Shown in pieces: positions 29,514 to 39,178 of a stretch of DNA of 64,000 nucleotides (position 1 is its first letter; each line of letters opens with the position of its first letter). Below the pieces are notes generated by a model. It saw only the letters and a list, made by a program, of their open reading frames with translations. It ran no database searches and had not been told where the DNA came from. Source of the stretch: Sphingobacteriales bacterium (lineage in GTDB: Bacteria; Bacteroidota; Bacteroidia; Chitinophagales; UBA2359); NCBI GenBank assembly GCA_016711295.1, contig JADJTE010000005.1, positions 372,001 to 436,000 of the forward strand, read 5' to 3'. The translations under genes were made by a program, and so were the position numbers.

Positions 29514-29954
29514 TTATTTAGGCGAGTTGGTAGCGGCTGCTTTGTCTTTGCAACATTTGCCACCTGTTGCGCTTGCGCCTTTTGTGCAAGCAGGAGTAGG
29601 GGCTTTACTGTCGGTCATTTTAGCACCCATTACTTGGGTTTCGCCATCTTTTACAGAGGCAGATGCGCTGTTGCATTTAGCGTCGGTTGCAGCGGCAGCC
29701 GATTTGCTACAACCCGCAGCATTGGCTTTATCTTTGCAGCAGCCGGGGGCTTTACTGTCGGTCATTTTAGCACCCATTACTTGGGTTTCGCCATCTTTTA
29801 CGGAAGCGGCGGCTTTGTCTTTGCAGCAGCCCGCAGCACCGCCACCTTTGGCGCATTGCTTGGCGGGAGCGGTAGTAGCGGCGTTTTGTGCGAAGGCATT
29901 AGTGCCGATAAGCATGGCAAATGCCATAGCGAAAATGCTCAGAACTTTGTTCAT
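29514..29954 (-). CDS. Secreted Cys-rich repeat protein, unknown function
   Basis: A 146-residue protein with a clear signal peptide (MNKVLSIFAMAFAMLIGTNA, cut after AFA). The mature part is almost only A, K, G, C, D, T and S. It contains three CCKDKA units, further single Cys residues (QCAKGG, AAGCSK, DAKCNS, PACTKG), and two identical copies of SVKDGETQVMGAKMTDSKAP. About 11 Cys are present in the mature chain, so metal binding or disulfide-rich packing is possible; this is inference. I do not recognise the family. The two repeat copies are also identical at DNA level. Confidence 0.7.
   Translation of the reverse strand: MNKVLSIFAMAFAMLIGTNAFAQNAATTAPAKQCAKGGGAAGCCKDKAAASVKDGETQVMGAKMTDSKAPGCCKDKANAAGCSKSAAAATDAKCNSASASVKDGETQVMGAKMTDSKAPTPACTKGASATGGKCCKDKAAATNSPK
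29599..29801. repeat. Two identical 56-bp direct repeats inside the Cys-rich gene
   Basis: The segment at 29599-29654 is repeated without change at 29746-29801. Spacing (147 bp, a multiple of three) keeps the frame. It encodes the duplicated VKDGETQVMGAKMTDSKAP segment. Perfect identity including third positions points to a recent duplication or gene conversion. Confidence 0.9.
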
Positions 29955-30062
29955 GATAAAAAAGGAGGGATTATTTTTTAGTGAAAAGATGATAAGATAA
30001 TTGTTTTATGCGTTGCTAAGAAAGCATCGAACAGAAATAAGACGTATGGAATACTCAACGGT

Positions 30063-30620
30063 TTAATTGCGCCATTTGATATTACAACCGATGCTGGGGC
30101 GTTGAGGTTCGGGAATGGGTTTTTGTTGTAAAATGGCATCTAAGGCGGCGCGTATGTCGCTGCCCGATGGGGCAATTTGGTTGCTGGGGCGCGACGCATC
30201 TAATTGTCCGCGATAAACACAGCGCAAATCGGCATCAAATATACTAAAATCGGGCGTACAAGCTGCAAAATAGGCGCGGGCTATGTCTTGTGTTTCGTCG
30301 TATAGATAAGGAAAAGGGTAGGCGAGGGTTTCGGCGAGGGCTGCCATTTGTTCGGGGCTATCTTGTGGATATTTTTCTACATCATTGCTACTAATAGCGA
30401 TAAACGCTATACCTTGCGGTGAATAATCGTTTGCCAAGCGCACTAATTCGGCGTTGATATGTTTGACAAATGGGCAATGATTGCAAATAAACATGAAAAC
30501 CGTAGCATGCTTGCCGCGCAGGTCGGCGAGGGAGCGAGTTTCACGGCTCACTACATCATACAGCGAAAAATCGGGGGCATGAAAGCCAAGTGGTATTAAG
30601 ATGGTTTCGGTAGCTGCCAT
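30063..30620 (-). CDS. Thioredoxin-fold protein (AhpC/TSA, PRX-like1 group)
   Basis: A 185-residue protein with FHAPDFSLYDVVSRETRSLA, then FMFICNHCPFVKHINAELV, where CNHC is the active-site CxxC, then AISSNDVEKYPQDSPEQM, PFPYLYDETQDIARAYFAAC and CTPDFSIFD (cis-Pro region, here preceded by Thr). This matches the stand-alone thioredoxin family with VCPF/CNHCP near the N-terminus, likely a thiol oxidoreductase of unknown partner. No signal peptide, so cytoplasmic. Start at ATG 30620: a TATCTTTG promoter box sits 4 bp upstream, excluding the in-frame ATG at 30638. Confidence 0.85.
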   Translation of the reverse strand: MAATETILIPLGFHAPDFSLYDVVSRETRSLADLRGKHATVFMFICNHCPFVKHINAELVRLANDYSPQGIAFIAISSNDVEKYPQDSPEQMAALAETLAYPFPYLYDETQDIARAYFAACTPDFSIFDADLRCVYRGQLDASRPSNQIAPSGSDIRAALDAILQQKPIPEPQRPSIGCNIKWRN

Positions 30621-30624
30621 GCCG

Positions 30625-30632
30625 CAAAGATA
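30625..30632 (-). promoter_or_regulatory. -7 box almost touching the start codon (possible leaderless mRNA)
   Basis: Reverse strand TATCTTTG, only 4 bp before the ATG at 30620. With the usual distance from -7 box to transcription start, the message would start at or next to the ATG. Confidence 0.45.
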
Positions 30633-30771
30633 GCGCATTCAGCACTATTTTCCAAATCTTGCTTTTTTATTGGTTTTTTTTAACACTTGTCACCAACAAG
30701 TTAGGGCAATAAGGCGTTTAGGGTAGGTACGTGTGCTAATAATAATTAATAATAGGGCGTAATAGGACGAT

Positions 30772-30804
30772 TTTGGCAAATTTGCCCCAAAAGCACTATA
30801 TTTG
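30772..30804 (+). promoter_or_regulatory. Likely promoter for the SDR at 30958
   Basis: TTTG at 30772-30775, a 21-nt spacer, and TATATTTG at 30797-30804, fitting the Bacteroidota consensus. The leader would be about 145 nt long. Confidence 0.5.
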
Positions 30805-30957
30805 TACTCAGTTTTGACGATTAAATATTGCTGACGCTACAAAATACGAATAAAGTTTAGTTTTGGTGCATAGTTTGTGCCTAAATCCATGCGGGGCGGT
30901 ATTTGTGCCTATGCGATATATGATTGTTTTTTTAAATATTTTTATCTAATTCATTAT

Positions 30958-31764
30958 ATGTTTTCTTTTTTACATCGCCAAGTGGTTTGGATAACGGGGG
31001 CATCTTCGGGCATTGGCGAGGCTATGGCAATGGCTGCTGCACAGCAAGGGGCTTGTCTCGTTTTATCGGCGCGGCGTGCCGACGAATTAGAGCGCGTAGC
31101 CGCGTTGTGTCGCCAAAACGGAGCTACCTCGTGTATAACCTTGCCCTTAGATGTAGCACAAACTGATAATATACCACAAGCCGTAGCCCAAGTGCAAGCC
31201 CTACATGCGGGTCGTATCGATATATTGGTCAATAATGCGGGCATTAGCCAACGAGCCTTAGCCCTTGATACCGATTTAGAAGTGGATAAACGCTTGATGG
31301 CAGTCAATTATATAGGTACGGTAGCTTTATCCAAGGCTGTATTGCCGTTGATGTTGGCACAAGGCAGCGGTATTTTGGTGACGATAAGCAGTTTGGTGGG
31401 CAAATTTGGTACGCCGTATAGGTCGGGTTATGCTGCTTCTAAACACGCCCTACACGGCTTTTTTGATGCTTTGCGTGCCGAATTATACGGTAAAAATATC
31501 CAAGTTACGCTGCTATGCCCCGGCTTTGTACGCACCAATGTAACCCTCAATGCCCTGACCGAACACGGCGAAGTATATAATCAGATGGACGAAAGTACAG
31601 AAAAAGGCATGTTGCCCGCCGATTTTGCCCGCCTTGCTTGGCGGGCAGTAGCACGCCGCCGCGAAGAAGCCTATATCGGTGGGCGCGAAACTTGGGCGGT
31701 ATACCTCAAACGTTGGTTGCCTACCCTTTTTTCGCGCTTTGTGCGCCGCGCCAAAGTGAAGTAA
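30958..31764 (+). CDS. Short-chain dehydrogenase (DHRS7-like SDR)
   Basis: A 268-residue classical SDR. VVWITGASSGIGEAMAMAAA binds the cofactor, LVNNAGISQRAL follows, Ser in VTISSLVGKFG and YAASKHALHGFFDALRAELY supply the catalytic Ser-Tyr-Lys, and the C-terminal part is long and basic (RWLPTLFSRFVRRAKVK), as in the membrane-associated DHRS7-type enzymes. Substrate unknown. The start is ATG 30958, which directly precedes the Rossmann strand; the longer in-frame start at 30877 is rejected. Confidence 0.82.
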   Translation: MFSFLHRQVVWITGASSGIGEAMAMAAAQQGACLVLSARRADELERVAALCRQNGATSCITLPLDVAQTDNIPQAVAQVQALHAGRIDILVNNAGISQRALALDTDLEVDKRLMAVNYIGTVALSKAVLPLMLAQGSGILVTISSLVGKFGTPYRSGYAASKHALHGFFDALRAELYGKNIQVTLLCPGFVRTNVTLNALTEHGEVYNQMDESTEKGMLPADFARLAWRAVARRREEAYIGGRETWAVYLKRWLPTLFSRFVRRAKVK

Positions 31765-31996
31765 AGCCCATCGGCGGGCAAATTTGCTGTTTTTTTGAAT
31801 TTTACTGCTTCAAAAGTGTCGTTTTTGGGCATTAGATTTTCATTTCAGCACATTCTAAGATAAATACAATCATCACTTTTTACTCGTCAAGATTAAGCAG
31901 GGTAGGAGTGAATAAAAATCTATTTGTCTTGATGAGTTTAAAGTGCATTTTAACAAGAGTGAAACCCAATATACACATTCGCTATTAGTCGGCAAT

Positions 31997-34003
31997 ATGA
32001 CACCTACCCCAAAATACATCTCTGCCTTATTTACCCTTAGTTTAGGAATAGGCAAATACCTTGTTAAACGGGCAACCGTTTTGTTTTTACTTTTGTTCTG
32101 TTCCTATATTTGGGCACAACAACCCATTCATGTTGCAGATACCGCCACCTTGCGCCGCCAATATCCCGACGATTATGCGGCATATCTGCTACGCAGCGAG
32201 CATTTGCGCATCGACTATTCCAATAAGGTATGGGATATTACTAAGGATATCACCGAAGAAATGGTATGCCTGCACCCACTTGGGCAGGTGTATGGCAGCA
32301 GAAGCCTCGTATATAGCGGATTTGAACAATTGAGCGATATAGAGGCGCAAACTTTTGTCCCAATCAAAAAAGGCAATAAAATGCGCTACGACACTTATCG
32401 CGTAGAGCATATCGAAGACAAAAATGTCATGGCGGGCGGTATTTTTTATTCAGATTATAAAGAGAAAGAGTTCGTTTTTCCTGCCTTTACCCCTGGCGCA
32501 ACGGCGCAATTGCAATACCGCGAAACTACCCAAGAACCCCATTTGCTTACACCTTTCTTTTTTGCAAGCAATGCACCAACACTCCGCGCCGAATTTTCGG
32601 TGACAGTGCCACCACAAGTCAAAATTTCATATAAATTGTTGGGCGAAAACGCAGATAGCCTCGTGCAATTTTCGCGTAGCACCGACGGCGCTATGACTAC
32701 CTATACTTGGGTGATGACCAATGTAAATAAGTTGGAGGGCGAAGAATCCGCGCCCAATATCAGCTACTATACACCGCATTTGGTCATACTCATCAATGAA
32801 GGTAAAGCCCTCGACGGCACCACCCAAACCGTATTGAACGACGAAAAAGGTTTGTACCAATGGTATAGCTCCTTAGTGAAAGACGTAAACCAGCAGACCG
32901 ACGGACCCTACAACATACCGTCAATGAGATTATACAAAGGTGCCAAAAGTGATGCCGAAAAAAGTCGCCGCATCTTTGCCTGGGTTCAGAAAAATATAAA
33001 ATATATTGCATTTGAAGATGGCTTGGGCGGATTTGTCCCACGCGAAGCAAAAGATATATTGCTAAAAAAATATGGCGACTGCAAAGACATGAGTAGTATC
33101 ACGGTAGCCATGCACCGAAGCGCGGGCATTCCCGCCTACCTCACTTGGATAGGTACGCGCGACAAACCTTATACCTATCGCCAATTGCCCGCTCCTATCG
33201 TAGACAACCACATGATAGCTTGCGCCAAAATAGACGGCAAAGATGTTTTTCTCGATGCCACAGGCTCATACTTGCCATTTGGCTTGCCAACATCGATGAT
33301 ACAGGGCAAAGAAGCCTTGGTGGGGATAGATGCCGACCGCTACGAAATATTGACCGTCCCGATTATAGATAAGGAAAACAACCGCTCGCAAGAAAATATA
33401 CGCCTGCGCATAGAGGACAAAACCCTCAAAGGAAAAGCAGAACTCGAACTTATGGGCTACAAAAGACATTTATGGAATATGATCGCCTAAAAGCACAAGC
33501 CGACAAAGACCCGCTATTTTTTAGCCGCCGCTTGCAGAAAGGCTCTAATAAATTTGGCATAGAACAAATCAACGATAACGGCTTTTTTGACCCCAACAAG
33601 GCGATACGCATCAATTACGACTTTGTTATACCCGACTACGTAAAACAAGCGGGCAATAAATTGTATGTCAACCTAAGTTTAGACCGCAAATATAAAAGTG
33701 CCGAAATGGATTTGAAAAAGCGCAAAACCGACCGCGAAAGTGAATATAAATACGTAGAAAATAACCAAACAACCCTCGATATCCCCGAAGGCTATACCGT
33801 CAGTATTTGCCCCCAATAGTCACTACGACGGCGATTTGTTTGGCTATTCTGTCAGCTATCGACAAAAAGACAGAACGATAGAAATGGAACAAAAAATATA
33901 CATCAATTTCTTGATTCTAAAACGAGACCATTTCGCCGAATGGAACAAAATGATCCGACAATTGACCAATGCCTACCAAGAAAGTGCTGTGTTAAAAAAA
34001 TAA
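31997..34003 (+). CDS. DUF3857/transglutaminase-like exported protein 1 (two frameshifts)
   Basis: About 670 residues. A signal peptide-like segment (RATVLFLLLFCSYIWAQQ) is followed by the DUF3857 beta domain, a transglutaminase-like domain (about 320-450) with the catalytic Cys in KKYGDCKDMSSITVAMHRSAG and His in IVDNHMIACAKIDGKDVFLD plus the Asp in DATGSYLPFG, and a DUF3858-type tail. Frames change near 33475 (one A short, HLWKYDRLKAQADKD after repair) and near 33812 (T/C runs). The true end is the TAA at 34001-34003, after FLILKRDHFAEWNKMIRQL. Function of the family is unknown. A paralogue follows. Confidence 0.82.
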
Positions 34004-34115
34004 TGTCATGATTTGTTCATAAATTACGCGATAGCCTGCTTTCATTGTGACAAAATGCACTTGCTATATATCAAAAACAACAGGAAATCGTCGAGATAGG
34101 GCAAAACCTCAAAAT

Positions 34116-34228
34116 GCAGCTATTTAGCCTTGTAGGGGGAACTAATCGAATATGCAGCGATGTCAGGCATTATTAGATAAATATTGCTCATTACCCCATA
34201 CCCAAAACCCCATACCCTAAATAGTTAC
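34116..34228. mobile_element. MITE-like element, copy C (113 bp)
   Basis: Right end CTAAATAGTTAC intact, left end GCAGCTATTTAG (two changes from GTAAC). The exact 8-bp duplication CTCAAAAT flanks both sides (34108-34115, 34229-34236). The interior is nearly identical to copy B. It lies 92 bp before the ATG of the second DUF3857 gene. Confidence 0.85.
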
Positions 34229-34319
34229 CTCAAAATAGTATTTGCAAATTTTTCCAAATAAATCCTTACCACGCCCAATTATCCTACACACTTCTCTTAT
34301 TCACCAAGCACCACCATAT

Positions 34320-36275
34320 ATGCGACAATTTATCATGGGCACACTCTTGTTTGCCCTACTGCCGTTTTATGCCTTAGCGCAAAGCCCTGAAAACGCTACG
34401 TATAGCCACCATACCTACGATTGGGCAAAAGACCCCGTCTTACACTCCGCCGAAACAGCCAAGCAAACAACAGCGGCTATTATCATCAAAGATAAGCGCA
34501 TTATCGAATATGCTTATGGCGACGACGATTTGTATTGCTACAAAACTATTCACCGTATTGTGCGGGTCAATGACGATGCCGCTGTCGAAAATTTTAACAA
34601 AGTCTTTGTGCCAATGAACGAGGTTGTCGATTTTGTCGAACTGAAAGCTCGCGCTATTACGCCAAATGGCAAGGTAATAAGCCTCAATCGCGACAATATC
34701 AAAGAATTGGAAAATGTAGGCGACATGGGCGGTTTCAAAATTTTTGCCATCGAAGGCGTAGAAAAAGGCGGCGAAGTGGAATACTTTTACACTACCTTAT
34801 CCGAAGCAGGCGACCTACAAGGTAGCGAAATCATACAGAACGATACGCCGATACAAACAGCATCGCTTGACATTATTTCGCCCTACAATTTGTTGTTTGC
34901 CGCTAAGAGCTATAACGGATTTCCGCAACTTGCCGAATCCCTTAGCCCCGATTCGCTGAATGTATTGAGCGCGACACTCGATAATATAGAACCGCTATTG
35001 GAAGAACAATACGCCAACTATCGCGCCAATTTGATGCAGGTGAACTATAAAATGGCGAAAAATAGGAAGATGCCCGATTTTCCCTAACTACATACTTGGA
35101 ATAAAGCCGCCCTCACATTTAGCGGACTTACTTACCAATATGACAAAACTGCCCAAAAATCGATTGCCAAATTGCTCAAAAATCTCAAAATTAGCCGCCT
35201 CAAATCAGATTTTGAAAAAGTAAAAGCGATAGAAAATTACCTAAAAAACAATATTGCCATCGAGCAAGCAGGCGGTGCCGAACTGTATGACGTGGCGCAA
35301 ATATTGAACAATAAATATGCTAACGAAATGGGCATGGCGCGTGTATATGCAGCCCTATTTCAGGAGGCAAATATACCCAGCGAAGTGGTGATTACCTGTG
35401 AGCGTACCCGCGCTACTTTTGACCGCGATTTTGAATCGTGGCATTCCCTCACAGATATTTTGTTTTATCTGCCCCAACTCAAAGGTTACCTAAGTCCTGA
35501 CCTGCGCCATTTGCGCTGTGGTATGCCTGCTTACCAATATGGAGGAAATTATGGACTGTTTATTACGCCCAACGGCAAACACCGATTGCAAAAAATCGAG
35601 TTTCCGCCCGCCAAAGACAATATGAACCTCATAGATGCAACAGTACATATACCCGACAATTTTGAAGCTACAATGAGCATGACCCAATCGTGGACGGGCT
35701 ACCGAGCCGCTGAATTTAGGGCAATCTACGAATTTCAGAAAGACGATTTTATGAAAGACCGCCTAAAATCTGAGGTTGAAGATGCAGAAGTATTGAGCCT
35801 ACAACTGAAAAATGAAAAAATCAGCGATAGTGCCAATCCGCTACTGCCGTTTAGTGTGTCGGGCGAAGTAAAGGCGCACGCACTTATCGAAAAAGCAGGC
35901 AACAGCTACCTATTCAAAATCGGCGAAATTATCGGCACACAAGTCGAAATGTACCAAAACCACGAGCGACAACAACCCATAGAGATGCCTTATCCCATTT
36001 TTTACCGCCGCATCATTAAATTCACTATTCCCGAAGGCTATGAATTGAAAGGCGCGGAGGATATAAAAATTGATAAATCGGTGGTCGAAAATGGTAAAAT
36101 TGTCAATCGATTTTTGTCAAACTATACCATGAAAGGGCGCGAGGTAACGGTAGCAGCCGACGAATATTATGAGGTGGTATCATTGCCCAAAGAACAATAC
36201 GAATCGTTCCGAAGCGTTATCAATGCCGCTGCCGATTTTAATAAAGTCGTACTCGTATTTGAAAAAGCACAGTAA
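34320..36275 (+). CDS. DUF3857-like exported protein 2 with in-frame stop
   Basis: About 651 residues. Signal peptide (MRQFIMGTLLFALLPFYALA), then the DUF3857 beta domain (YKTIHRIVRVNDDAAVENFN, ITPNGKVISLN), a degenerate transglutaminase-like region (35172-35560, with NKYANEMGMARVYAALFQEA in place of the usual GDCKD Cys loop), and a C-terminal beta domain. A TAA at 35085-35087 interrupts the chain, but the same frame continues at once with LHTWNKAALTFSGLTYQYDK. It is therefore a point stop (for example CAA to TAA), unlike the indels elsewhere. The catalytic Cys seems absent, so it may be non-enzymatic. It lies next to its paralogue, separated by a MITE. Confidence 0.75.
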
Positions 36276-36305
36276 TAACTTGGTGCAGCACCTTGATTTA
36301 TAATA

Positions 36306-36343
36306 TTAGCGTCTCGGTGATAAGACAATCGCCGAGACGCTAA
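36306..36343. terminator. Hairpin terminator between convergent genes
   Basis: A perfect 12-bp stem TTAGCGTCTCGG / CCGAGACGCTAA with a 14-nt loop, lying between the DUF3857 gene and the convergent dehydrogenase gene. A-rich sequence follows on the plus strand. Confidence 0.7.
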
Positions 36344-36397
36344 AAATAATAATCGAATTTTTGCTGCGCCTGCTGTGCCGCCGAAGAGATGGCGGGA

Positions 36398-37745
36398 TTA
36401 GCTTTCTACTACGCTTTCATTTTCGATAAATCCGATGCCATATTGTGCCAACTCGCGCAAAATTGGCTGATATACTTCGGGCATAAGCGGTACGTGTACG
36501 CCTGTGAGCGACGCGAGTTGCCCCGTAGCTACTAATTTGACCATCATTGCCATAGGCAGCCCTACGGTACGGGCTATGGCGGTGTCTTCCTCGTCGTTGC
36601 CCGTCAGCACCATCGACGATATGCGCCGGTGCAATTGGTCGCCGAGATAATAATCTATTTGGTGGAGCATCACAATCATATCTTTATCACCGACTTGGAG
36701 TTGCCATTTGCGTTGCAACAAATCGCAGAGTAGATTAGCAGGTGTTCCTTGTTCTATTTGGATAGGTTCGTGGTCAAAAAATCCGAGCCAAGCTATTCGT
36801 TCTATGCTGGGGTCGTTGGTAGGCAATTGTAAAAAATTGGATAGCCGCTCGCGGAGGTTTGCGCCTTTTGCCGTAGCGGGCAAGAACGAAGTCAGCAAAT
36901 CGGTATAGGTGTAGGTATTAGTATGGTTTAGGTGTAGTGTATGGTCGGTCAAACCTAATTGTACTAAGGCATTCCAAGCCGCACAATAGCCGTCGCGCCG
37001 TAGCGTTCCGCGCACAAATGTATCGATACCTGCCACGCCATAGCGGTCGACATAGGGCATCGAGTCGCGATTGGGATAGCCCTCAAACGCGCCATAGCCC
37101 GCCACTTCGTAGCGATTGACATGGCTATACAAGCGATTATAGGGCACATAACGCGGTTGTCCATTTTCGAGGTATTGAGCTGTGCCCTGCCCTGCCAATA
37201 CGACATTTAGAGGTGCCCAAGTAAATTTATAGTGCCAAGGATTATTGTCCGATTCGGGGGCTACCAAAGCACCACAAAACGAGCGCAAGGCATGTAGTTT
37301 GCCGCCTTTATGCCGCACCTCGTCTAACATCTCCATAATGCTGAGGTGGTCTATGCCGGGGTCAAGCCCCTATTTCGCCCATGAACAACAAGCCCGCACG
37401 TCGGAAATCGTCGTTTAATGCCCATTCGCGTTCGTTTTACATACGATGGTGTTATGATATGTTTGCCGTATTGCAAGCATTTGAGGCTAAAATATAGTGC
37501 AGGTCGGCGGGCAATACCGAAGCAACGATGTCGCATTGCGATACATATTGGTCGCACAAAGCCTCATCTTTGACATTGAAATGGACGGCTTCGGCACGAG
37601 GGTGTTGCTTAGTTTTTCGCTGTGCCAATGCCAAATCCAAGTCGCCTACACATACCTGCCAATCGTATTGTTCGGCGTGTTGTAACAGATAATCAATAAG
37701 TGAAGTGGCAGACTTGCCTGCCCCAGGTATAAAAATACGAGTCAT
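36398..37745 (-). CDS. Saccharopine dehydrogenase-like oxidoreductase (three frameshifts)
   Basis: About 449 residues in four segments. The start MTRIFIPGAGKSATSLIDYL is the Rossmann motif, DIVASVLPADLHYILA follows, then KCLQYGKHIITPSYVK, EWALNDDFRRAGLLFMGEIG, LDPGIDHLSIMEMLDEVRHK and a long C-terminal part (FCGALVAPESDNNPWHYKFT). The frames change at the T run 37480-37482, near 37435-37438 and at CCCC 37367-37370; each repair needs one base. The family uses saccharopine or related imine substrates in lysine metabolism, or carboxynorspermidine; which one is unclear here. No lysine pathway neighbours. Confidence 0.8.
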
Positions 37746-37973
37746 AAATAAATATAGATTGAACGAAATTGGGATTAATTACACTTGTTTTGCCCAAACT
37801 GCACTTGTTTCGGCTTTGTCGATGCCTCCCAAATCGATAAGTACAGTTTCGTGCCGCAAAGGTAGCATTTCTATTGCCGAAAAAATAGTTATCGCGCAAT
37901 TGCTAAAAAATATAGGGGATACAGCCACGAGGCGCGAAAAAAATCCGATATTTGCGCACCCATATAAGCCCCA

Positions 37974-39104
37974 ATGAATCAACCCGATTTAGTCTATTAT
38001 ATCGCCCTTAGCCTATTGCCCGGTATTGGCAATATCACCGCAAAGCACCTGATGAGCTATTGCGGTGGCGTAAAAGCTATATTTGAAACGCCGCGCAAAC
38101 AACTGCTCAAAATTCCGGAGGTAGGCATAAAAACTGCCGATATCATAGCCCAACATGCCGAATCAGTATGGCCACGTGCAGAAGAGGAGGTGGCGTTTAT
38201 CGAAAAAAATGGCATACAAGCCCTGCTGTTTGCCGATAAAAATTACCCCCAACGCCTCAAACCGCTGCACGATTCGCCCATCGTATTATTTTACAAGGGT
38301 ATGGCTAACCTCAATATGCCGCGCAGTATAGCCATCATAGGCACGCGCAACGCTACCGAATACGGCAAAGAGATATGCGACCAATTGGTCAGCGAAATTG
38401 CCCAACTCGACCCAAGCATTTGTGTGGTGAGCGGCTTGGCTTATGGCATTGATGGTTTGGCACACCGCGCTTGCCTCAAACACAAACAGCCCACCATCGG
38501 GGTATTGGCACATGGTTTAGACCGCATATACCCGCCTGCACACCGCGATTTAGCCCAAAAAATGAGCGAGCAAGGCGGCGGAATACTGACCGAATTAATG
38601 ACGGGTACGCTGCCTGAGCGCGAAAATTTTCCACAACGCAACCGCATTGTGGCGGGATTGTCCGATGCAGTAGTAGTAGTACAGACAGGGCAAAAAGGCG
38701 GTAGCCTCATTACTGTCGAATATGCGCACTCATATAACCGCCTTGTATTCGCGTTTCCGGGCAAGATAAACGACCCATATTCAAGAGGTTGCCACCAACT
38801 CGTCAAGCAAGAAAAGGCAATTTTATGTACCGAACTTACCGATATTGCTGATATGCTATTCTGGTTGCCCGAACAAAACGATAATTCCAAAGCTAAGGCA
38901 GCCCAAGCGCAATTGTTCGTAGAACTGAGCGATACCGAGCGGCGCGTAGCAGACGCATTGCAACAAGCGGGGAAATCGCTACATTTGTCCGACCTTATGT
39001 TGCAAACACAATTGGGACCTGGTATCATGGCAGCAACACTGCTCAATTTGGAATTAAAAGGTGTGGTGCGCCCGCAACCGGGCAGTATGTTTGTAGCAGT
39101 GTAG
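37974..39104 (+). CDS. dprA: DNA processing protein DprA
   Basis: A 376-residue intact DprA (Smf). The N-terminal helix-hairpin-helix part (LLPGIGNITAKHLMSYCGG, LLKIPEVGIKTADII) precedes the Rossmann-like core with IAIIGTRNATEYGKEICDQL, VVSGLAYGIDGLAHRACLKH, FPQRNRIVAGLSDAVVVVQT and VFAFPGKINDPYSRGCHQLV. The C-terminal winged-helix domain (LHLSDLMLQTQLGPGIMAAT) is present. DprA loads RecA onto incoming single strands in natural transformation; other competence genes are not in the window. Confidence 0.95.
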   Translation: MNQPDLVYYIALSLLPGIGNITAKHLMSYCGGVKAIFETPRKQLLKIPEVGIKTADIIAQHAESVWPRAEEEVAFIEKNGIQALLFADKNYPQRLKPLHDSPIVLFYKGMANLNMPRSIAIIGTRNATEYGKEICDQLVSEIAQLDPSICVVSGLAYGIDGLAHRACLKHKQPTIGVLAHGLDRIYPPAHRDLAQKMSEQGGGILTELMTGTLPERENFPQRNRIVAGLSDAVVVVQTGQKGGSLITVEYAHSYNRLVFAFPGKINDPYSRGCHQLVKQEKAILCTELTDIADMLFWLPEQNDNSKAKAAQAQLFVELSDTERRVADALQQAGKSLHLSDLMLQTQLGPGIMAATLLNLELKGVVRPQPGSMFVAV

Positions 39105-39178
39105 GCAATAGATATGGATAGCGCGGTGGGGCTTCAAAACCACATTTTACTGACGTGTGATGTTGCTTTGTTCTATCC

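Noticed and set aside
29599..29801. Direct repeats that might suggest a CRISPR array
   Set aside because: Only two copies, inside a coding frame, with spacing that keeps the frame; it is a protein repeat.
30877..30957. Upstream in-frame extension of the SDR gene
   Set aside because: The SDR Rossmann strand starts right after the ATG at 30958, and the extension resembles no known leader.
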